Part shown: positions 55,889-64,000 of the stretch, piece after piece
How positions within the stretch are numbered: position 1 is the first letter of the stretch
Layout: every line of letters starts with the position of its first letter
Assembly: GCA_049487715.1 (NCBI GenBank)
Contig: CP150578.1
Span: forward strand, 124,001 to 188,000
DNA: 64,000 nt
Direction of reading: 5' to 3'
From: Pycnococcus provasolii
Lineage: Eukaryota > Chlorophyta > Pseudoscourfieldiophyceae > Pseudoscourfieldiales
Notes under the pieces: model-generated
What the model was told of the DNA's origin: nothing
Database searches by the model: none
What the model saw: only the letters and a program-made list of their open reading frames with translations
Position numbers and translations under genes: made by a program

Positions 55889-57364
55889 TTACTCCTCGCA
55901 AACAGCCGCGTATGGAGGAATGCACCGCGTCGTCCACCGCGTGCTCCCCTTCACGTCCAAGTCACTCGCACTCAGCGGAGGCAAGCTCTTCATCGCCTGA
56001 CGCGCTTGCTCCGCCGCCGCCCGACGATCGTGGGCATACAGCGCGGGAGACATGTACACTGCGAAGTCCTTGTTGCGCGCGAAGCAGATCTCAAACGCGT
56101 TGTGCACACGTGTGCGAGTGCCGTGCATCCTACCACCCTTCGGCTTAAATCCGCCGTTCACAACCTCCTCGTCAAGGTCGTCCTTTGTCATGTACTCCTC
56201 GCCATCCTGCTGCTCCTCCGTCGCACTTCTCTGCTTGTGACGCGACGTTGCGTGATCGAGCAGCTCGTGAGCAAATGCCGATCGTCCGCGTTTCGTCACG
56301 GGCATGCTCATAGCACGCACTGCGATGCTGACATCGCTCGCGTTCAACTTGCCGTCCTGATCGCGGTCGAAATATTTGAAGGCTGTTTCAGCCGACTGCC
56401 CGCGTTGCTGAAGGTCTCTGCTTACGCGTTCGAACAGTCCTACAAATTCGCCATCGTAGCCGTGGTGTGCCGTTGCACGTGTCGTACGCGTCTCGCTCTC
56501 GACAGCCCGTCGCGACGTGGTCCTGACCGGTCCGAGAAAGCTCGTTGGCAGCGTGCGTCGGAGCGTCGACGGCCGTTCCGTGAGAGCCTTCTGCCGCTGC
56601 CGAGGTCGTGGGAACGACGAGCTTGGGTCCGTGGCAGCACTCTGAAACATGCGCAGGGCGCCGGTGATGCGCGGTGTGATCCCGCCCTGCGTGTCGAAGT
56701 CGCGGTACCACGGCTCAGGCTGCTTGCGCAGGAGCAGCGATCCATTGATGGACTGGTGCACACCAGCCACCGCGGTGGCTGTCGCATCTCTCCAGCCACC
56801 CGGTGGGGGAGATAGTGCTCTGCGAGGGTCGCCGAGGTCAAACGACGGCGCGTCGACGTTAAGTCCCTGCTGCAGTCGGCTTAGCGAAGCTTTTGGGCTC
56901 AGAGGTGGCGAGGTGAAGCTGTTGTTATTGAGAGAGTTGTTGTAGACGTCGTTGAGCGAGCCTGTGGTGGAGTTGAAGGCGTTTGTATTCGTGGCCAGGT
57001 CGTTGTGGAGCATTTGTGCAGAGTTCAAGGTGGAAGACGGCGTCTGGCCGCCCATCGCGGCGGCGGCGGCGGTGGCGAGCTGGTGTTGTGCAGGTTCCGC
57101 GTGTGCGTTGAGAGGCGCGTCAATGCCCCGAGTAGCTGCGTCCAAGCGCGCCATGAGTCGTTTGGACACGCCCTCGCTGAACCGGTTCGTCGAGCCGAGC
57201 GTGTGGTGTCTGATGCGCGATGGTCGCACCGGCTCACGCGTGAGTCGCATGCCCGAGTTGCGCGTCGACGCCGCGGCTACGCCGTGTTGTGGTGATGACG
57301 GTGCGGAGAAAGCCGCACCTGCTGGCCCCGAGGTGGAGCCAGAGTTTGCGCCACCTCGTCCCAT
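55889..57364 (-). CDS. Protein with a C-terminal EF-hand
   Basis: 491 residues with ATG at 57364. The first 300 residues are low-complexity (Ala/Asn/Ser/Pro, including Asn-rich runs) and look disordered. A single good EF-hand loop, DRDQDGKLNASD, lies near residues 337-348, preceded by the E-helix AETAFKYF. A second degenerate one may lie near EEYMTKDDLDEEVV. A conserved-looking tail contains NAFEICFARNKDFAVYMSPALY and AAVCEE. A cytosolic Ca2+-binding role is inferred. It converges with the SPOR-like gene across 32 bp, and both lie between the arms of the inverted duplication. Confidence 0.65.
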   Translation of the reverse strand: MGRGGANSGSTSGPAGAAFSAPSSPQHGVAAASTRNSGMRLTREPVRPSRIRHHTLGSTNRFSEGVSKRLMARLDAATRGIDAPLNAHAEPAQHQLATAAAAAMGGQTPSSTLNSAQMLHNDLATNTNAFNSTTGSLNDVYNNSLNNNSFTSPPLSPKASLSRLQQGLNVDAPSFDLGDPRRALSPPPGGWRDATATAVAGVHQSINGSLLLRKQPEPWYRDFDTQGGITPRITGALRMFQSAATDPSSSFPRPRQRQKALTERPSTLRRTLPTSFLGPVRTTSRRAVESETRTTRATAHHGYDGEFVGLFERVSRDLQQRGQSAETAFKYFDRDQDGKLNASDVSIAVRAMSMPVTKRGRSAFAHELLDHATSRHKQRSATEEQQDGEEYMTKDDLDEEVVNGGFKPKGGRMHGTRTRVHNAFEICFARNKDFAVYMSPALYAHDRRAAAEQARQAMKSLPPLSASDLDVKGSTRWTTRCIPPYAAVCEE

Positions 57365-58017
57365 GGGTGGATATGTTGATGAGGCCGACGACGTTCACAA
57401 AAAATGTGCGTGTTTCGCTGGATACGACGCCCGCGTGATTTGTGTATACAATCTGGCAAGGTGAGCGAACGACAGGCTCAATACGCAGCACTCAGTACGC
57501 AGTAAGTCGCACTCTTATGCTTACACACGGAGTTGTGAAGTGTGTTGTTTGGGTAGGGATACCCGACACGTTATCGCAGGGGCGACACCGGTGGGGAGCT
57601 CCCCTCCCCTCCCCTTTCCTCTCCTCTCCTCTCCAGTCCTCCTCCCTCGGTCCCTCCCCTCCCCTCAACCACCCTTCTCAGCACCGCACTTCGCAGAACT
57701 TTGTGCGTCGTGGTCCAAGGAGAGGGAGTGGTTCCTTTCCAGCGTTCTGTTGTCGCACCGTTAAGGTCGTCAACCACCCCCCCATCGTGCAGTCGCGTGA
57801 CAGTGCGGTGGCCCAACCTCACAGAACCATGCCAAGAAGGGGCAAGTCTGGTCTCAAAGTCGCAAACTCTCTAAAAATCACTCGGTATATCGAAGTACCC
57901 GGGTACAGGAAGTTAAGGTTGCGCCAGGTGGTTGCGCCGCGGAAATGACGGGGGTGGGGAGGAAATTTCAGTTTTGGATCATTGGATCAAAGTTGGACCA
58001 AATTGGATCAATTGGAT
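57365..58017. other. Spacer between the EF-hand gene and the right duplication arm
   Basis: Probable promoter of the minus-strand EF-hand gene. Pyrimidine-rich CCCCTCCCCT-type sequence fills 57598-57665. A plus-strand frame (57442-57948) is mostly promoter and low-complexity reading and is not supported. GGATCAA(A/G)TTGGA tandem words at 57975-58045 mark the start of the right arm. Confidence 0.45.
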
Positions 58018-58417
58018 CAAGTTGGATCAAGTTGGATCAAAATTATACCACCCCGTAAACGGTTCCCAAAGTCGTGTTACTGCCCAAACGTTAGGGCATC
58101 CGTCCCAAAGGTTTAGGGTAGGGTTTATAACAGCCAACACCACTACCAAAGCTATTCGGTAGACGGCGCAATTGTCTGTTGACGTCAAGATGGATGGAAG
58201 GAATGAAGTGTAAGTGGATCTATGTGTCTAAGGCCACGGCTCGGCCGCTGGTCCTTGGGGACGTTCGGCGCGTGGAGCTCAACGAACGCGTCGAACCGAA
58301 CTCACTAGTAGGAGTTCATTCTACTTAACTTGTGTAACGAGTAACGACCTCAAAAGGATTTTGCACGAAACAGTAAACCTTGTACGTAACCTTAGTACGC
58401 CCTACCAGTTTTTCTTG

Positions 58418-58960
58418 TTAGTACTTAGTTCCAACATTGCGCAGCTGACGTGGAATGTACATGTACGCGATGGAGCCGAGTGTCTTGAGATGAGAGAGGT
58501 CTTCGGCGGGGCTTTCCGAACCATTCAGCGGCCGGAATCGTGAGCGTGGTACTGTGTAGCATGTTATTGTATACATGCATCGCGATTTGCAGCGCGTAAG
58601 GCCATAAATTGAATGGAATTCTGCCCTCGGCATTGTGAAGTAAAGCGCTTGCGTGATGCCACAGTACTTCAATCAAGAGAGTGAGGATTGGCTCACGCCG
58701 AATCCCCACAAAGATTCTCCTTAACAAATATCCTCAGTTCGGGGTTTGCCCCCAGTTGGGGATCCCTCACATAAATGCGCAGCCATTTCAGATGCCAAGT
58801 CCATGACAAAATCATTCGCAAATTGCTTGCGCTTTGCCCTGTATATGGTCGACCACTCCTTCAGTGCCTCTTTCGCGTCATCCGCTCCCAAAATTTTCAC
58901 AGCAACACGCAGAAATCCGGCCATGACATCGCTGTTTGTCTCTTGTCCGAAATCATGGAT
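58418..58960 (-). pseudogene. Decayed Copia integrase fragment and a short unknown ORF
   Basis: On the minus strand, 58727-58560 reads VLWHHASALLHNAEGRIPF and then NLWPYALQIAMHVYNNM, the C-terminal integrase-core pattern of Copia elements. The following familiar text (DLSHLKTLGSIAYMYIPRQL) is in another frame, so there is at least one frameshift. Upstream on that strand, 58924-58721 encodes a helical peptide (KEALKEWSTIYRAKRKQF…) of unknown origin. No LTR or target duplication was identified for this fragment. Confidence 0.6.
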
Positions 58961-59192
58961 CTATCTTTTCTTCTTGGTAGGATCTTTCTAGGGATTCGGC
59001 GCCGCGAGCTCAGCTGAGGTGCGCTCGGTATCTCCGTCAGTGTGTGCCCAGCGAGCCTTTATATCTTGGTCTCATCTTTTCCAGTTCTTTCATATGGGAA
59101 TAATGGGATAGATTAGATTTGGATAACGGTTGATTTACAGGCAAAATCCAGAAGCTCCCAGCAAAAAAAAAGTTGTAATTTTCAGCTTTTCG

Positions 59193-59334
59193 TGAAAACC
59201 ACATGTCATAGCCGTTAGACCATGAGGAACAAGGCGGGCCCAACTGTTAGATAACAGATGGGCCCGCCCACACGTTTCTTCGTTCGAAGAGCACAAGAAT
59301 TTCCTCACAGGGAGTCGAACCCTGGTCTTGTGGG
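59193..59334 (-). tRNA. trnE-UUC: Circularly permuted tRNA-Glu (UUC) gene, right copy
   Basis: Read on the minus strand, the 3' half is 59334-59300 and comes first; the 5' half is 59229-59193. The spacer is 59299-59230. Halves and spacer together are identical to the left copy over all 142 nt, so the same tRNA-Glu with anticodon TTC results. A T9 run follows on the minus strand (about 59171-59162), and an AATATTAATA TATA-like word lies upstream (59373-59382) in the short divergent spacer with the gene at 59481. Processing would need ligation of the ends and cutting inside the anticodon loop. Confidence 0.9.
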
Positions 59335-59480
59335 AGTTTTGAAGAGGTATCCATCAAGGCGGCGCTTTCCAATATTAATAGTGACAACTGACAAATGCGT
59401 CACCAGCTAGACGACCAGAGCTGCAGAGCATCGCTGCTCTCCCTCTCTCCAGTCTCTCGATCTGATCCCCCATCATCGGT

Positions 59481-60389
59481 ATGGCGCCTCCCCGTCGCTC
59501 TTCTTCATCTTGGTTCGTCGACTGCCACACCGTCCTGCTGGTGTGTCTGCTCTTCGTCGCCATATCCGCCTTCCTGCGAACGACGTCCGTGCACCACAGC
59601 AGTAGCACTCCTCGCCACCAACACCACCACCCTCTCAGCTCGTCACCTCTCAGAAGAACTTCTCTCACAGAACTTCCCTCAGAAGAGGGAGACGAAGAGG
59701 AAGAAGAAGACCCCTCACCGTCGTTGTCGTCGTCGGACGAAGAAGAAGAAGATGACGAAGAAGATGATGAAAGTGAAGAGGACTCCGGCGGCGAATCCAA
59801 GCACGTCCCAAAACAATCAAACCTTGAGCTCGCTTCGCAGTCTTTCGTGCACTTCAAAACACCCGTCGCTTGCAAGAATGCCGACGACATGTGCTTACGA
59901 CTGAGAAAGTGCAACCTGCACAAGTGGAACCCGGACGAAAGCTGTAAGAAGGCTGCAAAGCGGTGTTCTGAGATGCCGCTCGAAAAGCAAAAGGTCATCG
60001 AGTGGTGCAAGGCGTGTCTCATGGGCGGACGTGCGCTCACCTTCTGCCACAGCGAGGCGGTCTCGTGCGGACGCTCGAGCGACCACTGCCAGAAACAGCT
60101 CATGGCGGCACGCGCGGCGGAGTGCGGCGGCAAGCCTACCGATCCGTTCCCACGTGAGCTCATCGCCAACCGCACGGTGGACCTCAGTGCCAACTGCCTC
60201 GCTGCGCTCAAGACTGAGTACGAGTGGGAGAAGAAGAATAGAAAGAACATCGCCACTGCGCCGTCATCCGATGCCACCAAGCAGTCGAGCTTGTCGCCCA
60301 AGTCAGCGCGCGAGGTGGAGCGGCGTGATATGCGCCTGCGAGCGAACGAAAAAGGCGCGGGATTCGTCTATCCTGAATTGCAATATTGA
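59481..60389 (+). CDS. Hypothetical type II membrane protein with acidic and Cys-rich regions
   Basis: 302 residues from ATG 59481. A signal anchor lies at about 14-33 (CHTVLLVCLLFVAISAF), followed by a His/Ser-rich linker and a strongly acidic run (EEGDEEEEEDPSPS, then DEEEEDDEEDDESEED, about 65-105). A cysteine-rich domain of about 10 Cys follows at 120-215 (CKNADDMCLRLRKCNLHKW, CKKAAKRC, CKACLMGG, CGRSSDHC). The last 80 residues are charged. I do not recognise the family; the Cys spacing suggests a disulfide-bonded lumenal domain. Its 5' end is duplicated in the left arm. The antisense frame 59375-60301 is a shadow. Confidence 0.65.
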   Translation: MAPPRRSSSSWFVDCHTVLLVCLLFVAISAFLRTTSVHHSSSTPRHQHHHPLSSSPLRRTSLTELPSEEGDEEEEEDPSPSLSSSDEEEEDDEEDDESEEDSGGESKHVPKQSNLELASQSFVHFKTPVACKNADDMCLRLRKCNLHKWNPDESCKKAAKRCSEMPLEKQKVIEWCKACLMGGRALTFCHSEAVSCGRSSDHCQKQLMAARAAECGGKPTDPFPRELIANRTVDLSANCLAALKTEYEWEKKNRKNIATAPSSDATKQSSLSPKSAREVERRDMRLRANEKGAGFVYPELQY

Positions 60390-60451
60390 CCCTAATTTTA
60401 TTCCTCTTAAAAATTGTGTATTTTTCAAAGAAAAAATTATTTGACAAGCTT

Positions 60452-61819
60452 TTACAATCTCACAATGTTCAAAACACTTCCACCCACGCCATGCTGTGCC
60501 ACCGTGGACGCTTTGAGCTCGTCGCGACTCGTTGGAAACATGTCTCCCTCTCCTTTCACGCTCCACGCACCGTCAGGCACGCATCCGGCATCGCGAAGCG
60601 CGCGGCGTGCCCACCGTCGAATTTCCAGCAGCGTGTCGTCCGCGGAGAATCGACGCACGACTCGACTTCCGTTGAGCAGCCTCAGTGCCACGCGTGGTCC
60701 CGTCGCCGGCTCAGGCGGTGCGTCGTTGTCCGATTCGGCAAACTCCGCAGCCTTGCGATCCTCCTCGAGCTGCGCCGCCCGCTCCGCCTCCACAGCTTCA
60801 CGCTGCGCCTCCTCCTCCTCCTCCTCCTGCTTTCTCCTCTCCGCCTCACGTGCGCGATCCGCGCGAAGGCTCTCCTCGTACGCATCGTCCTGCTCCCAAC
60901 GCAGGCGCGTCGACTCAGGCTGCGCCGCCGCTGCCGCCGCCGCCGCGGTCTCAGGGTCGACAACGCGACGGTGCACGGGTGGCTCGTACGGCACGCCAAG
61001 CATCGCCGCCTCGAGCATGCGAGCCTCCTCTACATCCACGCCATCCTGCCAAAGGTCCGCGTTCGTCAGCGCCGCGGCGGTGCTCGGCGCGTGGGCGGCA
61101 TTGTGCTGACGCCTGAGGTCAGCTTTCACATCCTCCGGCAAAGCGGCCCAAGTCTCTGCATCCACGCCCTCTGGAGGCGTGTCATCATCATCGTTGATGT
61201 TGTTGATGTTGTTGTTGTTGTTGTCGTCGACGTCGACATCGTCGTCAATGATGGTGACTGGCGCGTGCGACGTCGGAGGAGGGGCCGCCGTTGCCGTTGC
61301 CGCCTGGTTCACCGCGGCGGAGTCTCCTCCGCTTGCCGCCGCTTCCAGAGCACGCAGCATGGCGTCGCGTTCCCCTTCCGTCGGCGCTTCGGCGATTTGA
61401 CTCGCGAGTACTCTTGCAACGTCAGGTGGAATGTGAGCGGGCATACGCGCGAGGATGGCGTCGATTCTGCTGCTCGTGGTTGGCGCGTCGAGGTCTTCGA
61501 CCTCCATGTCGTCATTCTCGTCGGGAAGGTTGTCGACGTCGATAGCCGTGCGAGCCGTCGCACCTGCACCCGCGGCTGATGCGTGCATCGTTGCCACATT
61601 TCCTTGTACCGCTAACCCAGCCGCGGCCGCGTCGTGACCTCCGCCACCACCCCCGTGCGTCGCATTTCCGTTTGGGAATAGCGTGAAGTACAGCGAAGCC
61701 GCTTCGTCAACGTTGCCTGCGCATGACTCGAGCATGTGCGCTGCGGTTGCGGAGTCGCACGCCAGGAGTGCCATGAGCGAGGCGACGGCAGCATCGTCGT
61801 CCGTGGTGGTGGCCACCAT
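60452..61819 (-). CDS. UBA-UBM-UBX domain protein (CDC48/p97 cofactor-like)
   Basis: 455 residues from ATG 61819 (MVATTTDDD…). The N-terminal UBA-like domain at about 8-45 contains ASLMALLACDSATAAHMLES. Acidic and Asn-rich linkers follow. Near residue 245 is GVDAETWAALPEDVKADLRR, which fits the ubiquitin-binding UBM motif (LP at its centre). A Glu/Arg-rich coiled coil (about 315-370) leads into a C-terminal UBX domain: VALRLLNGSRVVRRFSADDT, then a TLLEIRRWA helix and SVLNIVRL end. UBX proteins of this layout bring ubiquitinated clients to the CDC48 ATPase. The UBX FPR-like loop reads FPTSRD. Confidence 0.75.
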   Translation of the reverse strand: MVATTTDDDAAVASLMALLACDSATAAHMLESCAGNVDEAASLYFTLFPNGNATHGGGGGGHDAAAAGLAVQGNVATMHASAAGAGATARTAIDVDNLPDENDDMEVEDLDAPTTSSRIDAILARMPAHIPPDVARVLASQIAEAPTEGERDAMLRALEAAASGGDSAAVNQAATATAAPPPTSHAPVTIIDDDVDVDDNNNNNINNINDDDDTPPEGVDAETWAALPEDVKADLRRQHNAAHAPSTAAALTNADLWQDGVDVEEARMLEAAMLGVPYEPPVHRRVVDPETAAAAAAAAQPESTRLRWEQDDAYEESLRADRAREAERRKQEEEEEEAQREAVEAERAAQLEEDRKAAEFAESDNDAPPEPATGPRVALRLLNGSRVVRRFSADDTLLEIRRWARRALRDAGCVPDGAWSVKGEGDMFPTSRDELKASTVAQHGVGGSVLNIVRL

Positions 61820-62375
61820 CCCAAGAAGAATACTTAGGGGGAGGGGAAAGTCAAAGGGAAGGGGGAAGGGGAGGGGGAAGGGGGGAGAGCAGGGGCGAAA
61901 AGTCCAAAGGGAAGAGGGGAAAACCCTAAAAAATACAGGTAACAATAACGAAGAGACCCACCCTAACGAACCCTAACCCTAAGATAGCCCTAACCCGAAC
62001 CCTAACCCTAACCCTAGCCCTGGACCAGATGCCTGGCACCTGGACCGAAGGATGAGCAGACACCCCTGGGAGGTGGGGGTGCTCCCAGGCCCAGTCCACT
62101 TTCTCCGGTTGTGGACTCCGCGCCCCTTTTGGGAACGAAACCAAGAAACGCCAGTCAAAGATAGTACCCTGGTGCCCGCCCCTCCCCGCCCTTATCTATC
62201 CTAACTCTACTCCACGCCACCTAACGCGCTCGCCGTATCTGCCACTCCCCCTCCGCCCTCCTGTAAGCTGGCTGGTTGGGTGAGCTTCCCTTATTCAGGT
62301 TAGCTTAACGTGCTTAACCGGCCAACGTCGTCCTGGCCTTAACGGACCGTCCTTTTACTGGAGGATAAACTTAGT
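61820..62375. promoter_or_regulatory. Divergent promoter with telomere-like CCCTAA words
   Basis: Positions 61960-62021 hold CCCTAAC repeats broken by CGAA, AGATAG and CCGAA. On the minus strand this is TTAGGG, pointing toward the UBX gene that starts about 140 bases away. Purine-rich GGGGAAGGGG sequence fills 61835-61920. The rest has no recognised gene and leads to ATG 62376 of the kinase. Confidence 0.55.
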
Positions 62376-64000
62376 ATGGGGTGCTGCACGTCAACGCCCT
62401 CCACCTCTTCCGGAGATGGAAATGGCAGACAAGGTGGAGGGCGCAACTGGAGCTTCAGCTTCACAAGCGCTGACAAGGTGGACGTCGTCGTTGACGGCTC
62501 CTCTGAAAACAACAACAACAGCAACAACAACAGAAGAAGAAGAAATAGCCGCGAATATAAGTCAAGTTTGTCGAGAAAAGGAAGCCGCGCAAGTACAGAC
62601 ACGCCAAAGACGATAAGCTTTCTCGTCAGCTCCAACCCTACAACGCCGTCGAGCCAAATGTCGTTAAACGAAGCTCGCGCCGAAGTGCTCAAGATGATGA
62701 TGAACGCTGACGACGTCGGCGACGACGACGACGACGACGACGACGAAAATAGTGAGGAGGAGAAGAGTCGAGTTCAGCGGCACTCGCAGCTCCGTGCAAA
62801 CCTGCTCAAGATACACGACATGGAAGAGTCTCTGTTAAGCGGCGAACCACACGCATATCAGAACAACAAAAGTTTCACCTCGTCTATTGGCTCCTATGGC
62901 AGCCAAGACTTGGAGTCTCTCGCTATCAGTGGCTTAGACAAACTCGACAGCACGATGGGCGGTGATGAGATCGTCGAGACGCACGAGGTGAAGGAGACGA
63001 AGACGGGGACGTACAAGCACAACCAGCTGAACCAGTACATCAGCATCAAGTCGCTCGGCAGAGGTAGCTTCGGCGAGGTGAAGCTTGGCATGGACAGCAA
63101 CACCGGGCGCATGTACGCGCTGAAGGTGATGGGTGGTATGAAAGCTGCAGGCGACGCGAGCGGCGCCGTGTACGACAGTCTGCGCAAGGAGGTTGCGGTG
63201 ATGAAGAAGGTACGGCATCCCAACTGCGTGAAGCTGTTCGAGGTGATCGAGGACACCGCCGAAAGCAAGATGGTCCTCGTGATCGAGTACGTTCCAGGCG
63301 GCGCGCTCAGTTGCCTGTTCCACACGTCTGGTGACGAGCCCGTGGACCCGCTCGAGCTGTGCCTCATCATGCGTGGATGCTGCGCCGGCGCCGAATTTCT
63401 GCACTCGAACGACATCGTGCACCGCGACATCAAGCCGGAGAACCTCATCAAGACGACGGTCGGGCCACTCGCGCGCACGGGCGGGACTGTCAAGCTCGCG
63501 GACTTTGGTGTGTCCGCCATCACGGGCAAGTCTGGCAAGATTGTTGACACGGCTGGCTCGCCCGCATTCATGGCGCCGGAGACGGTTTCGCTTGGCGACT
63601 TCGACGCGTACGTTAGTGACGTCTGGAGCGTTGGGATCACCATTTGGAACTTTGTGTACTGCGACTTACCGTTCACGGGCAGGACGCAGTTCGTCGTGTA
63701 CAAGAAGATTCGCGAGGAGGAGGTGAAAATATCGACGACTAACTGCAGGGGAGACGCGGTGCGCGAAGATGTGCTCGAACTGATGCAAGCCTTACTCACC
63801 AAGGATCCATCGAAGCGGCCGAAGATGAGAAATGTGCTCTCGCATCGCTTCCTACAGTTCGATGGCAAGTACGACCCACTCGTGCCGACGGCGGCGTCGA
63901 TGCTCATCACGGTGTCAGGCAAGGAATTGCTGCGTGCCATCAAGAACGATGTGTTAACCGTCGATGAGGCGACAACTACCACGGAGAAGTTCGCTCCTGG
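62376..64000 (+). CDS. CaMKK/LKB1-like serine/threonine protein kinase (3' end outside window)
   Basis: At least 541 residues, open to the window edge. It starts MGCCTST, a consensus for N-myristoylation at Gly2 with neighbouring palmitoylated Cys. An Asn/Arg/Ser-rich and poly-Asp N-terminus (to about 200) precedes a complete kinase domain at about 220-490. It has the P-loop GRGSFGEVKLG (228-238), ALKVM with Lys near 250, HRDIKPENL (Asp 351), ADFGVSA (near 376), SPAFMAPETVS (near 400) and a SDVWSVGITIWNF helix. The order and the LFEVIEDTAESKMVLVIEYV segment fit the CaMKK/GRIK/LKB1 group that phosphorylates SnRK1/AMPK. The C-terminus and any calmodulin site are not visible. Confidence 0.85.
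   Translation, partial: MGCCTSTPSTSSGDGNGRQGGGRNWSFSFTSADKVDVVVDGSSENNNNSNNNRRRRNSREYKSSLSRKGSRASTDTPKTISFLVSSNPTTPSSQMSLNEARAEVLKMMMNADDVGDDDDDDDDENSEEEKSRVQRHSQLRANLLKIHDMEESLLSGEPHAYQNNKSFTSSIGSYGSQDLESLAISGLDKLDSTMGGDEIVETHEVKETKTGTYKHNQLNQYISIKSLGRGSFGEVKLGMDSNTGRMYALKVMGGMKAAGDASGAVYDSLRKEVAVMKKVRHPNCVKLFEVIEDTAESKMVLVIEYVPGGALSCLFHTSGDEPVDPLELCLIMRGCCAGAEFLHSNDIVHRDIKPENLIKTTVGPLARTGGTVKLADFGVSAITGKSGKIVDTAGSPAFMAPETVSLGDFDAYVSDVWSVGITIWNFVYCDLPFTGRTQFVVYKKIREEEVKISTTNCRGDAVREDVLELMQALLTKDPSKRPKMRNVLSHRFLQFDGKYDPLVPTAASMLITVSGKELLRAIKNDVLTVDEATTTTEKFAP

Larger units (their letters stand above)
58018..59735. repeat. Right arm of the large inverted duplication
   Basis: Reverse-complement partner of the left arm. 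It contains the promoter and first ~80 codons of the intact gene at 59481, the second permuted tRNA-Glu (59193-59334) and the shared sequence 58018-58437. About 520 bp of retroelement-derived sequence (58438-58960) is present only here. The tRNA segment is identical between arms, while flanks show scattered substitutions. Confidence 0.85.

Noticed and set aside
57442-57948. Plus-strand 168-residue frame
   Set aside because: It consists of pyrimidine-rich promoter sequence and duplication-end repeats, with no protein pattern.
59375-60301. Minus-strand 308-residue frame antisense to the 59481 gene
   Set aside because: It is a shadow: its Ser-rich run is the complement of the acidic run, and the plus strand has a signal anchor and ordered Cys motifs.

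Overview
The window looks like GC-rich, gene-dense nuclear DNA from a unicellular green alga, probably a prasinophyte-type picoeukaryote. Genes are mostly single-exon and lie on both strands with spacers usually under 500 bp. Several encoded proteins are plastid-type or carry plastid-like leaders: a double D-Ala-D-Ala ligase, a DUF1995 protein and an MscS channel. Core eukaryotic genes are also present: SF3A2, mitochondrial ATP synthase subunit g, CHMP6/VPS20, proteasome assembly chaperone 4, UBX, RING-CH and doublecortin proteins. Perfect TTAGGG arrays sit inside promoters. The species cannot be named from sequence alone.

Layout. 0-7 kb: a secreted solute-binding-like protein, a J-domain protein, a BPNT1-like phosphatase (minus strand) and an N-formylglutamate-amidohydrolase-like protein. 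7-13 kb: an unknown protein, a foldback element, SF3A2, ATP synthase g (one clear intron), a PAC4-like chaperone and a doublecortin protein. 13-19 kb: a low-complexity block, then a 1467-residue membrane protein with a bacterial-type binding domain, cysteine-rich repeats, a polytopic membrane domain and EF-hands. 19-31 kb: sulfotransferase, unknown gene, RING-CH protein, MFS transporter, secreted alpha/beta-hydrolase-like protein, DUF1995 protein and M32 carboxypeptidase. 31-42 kb: unknown TPR-like protein, FemAB/GNAT-like protein, MscS channel and a 1789-residue repetitive coiled-coil protein. 42-50.6 kb: an IPT/TIG protein with a broken frame, CHMP6 and the tandem D-Ala-D-Ala ligase.

50.6-60.4 kb is the accessory region. 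A roughly 1.2 kb inverted duplication (arms about 51.5-54.9 and 58.0-59.7 kb) flanks two ordinary genes. Each arm holds a circularly permuted tRNA-Glu(UUC) gene: the 3' half lies upstream of the 5' half, with a 70-nt spacer between them, and the two copies are identical over 142 nt. The left arm is interrupted by an internally deleted Copia-type LTR retrotransposon with a 5-bp target duplication; the matching empty site is in the right arm at 59602-59606. The right arm carries a decayed Copia integrase fragment.

60.4-64 kb: a UBA-UBM-UBX protein and the first part of a CaMKK/LKB1-like protein kinase that runs off the window.

Two recurring non-coding signals stand out. TTAGGG/TTCGGGGTT blocks lie just upstream of starts, usually in the orientation of transcription. 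A second family, with core TACTGAATGAGCGAT, sits in spacers between convergent genes.
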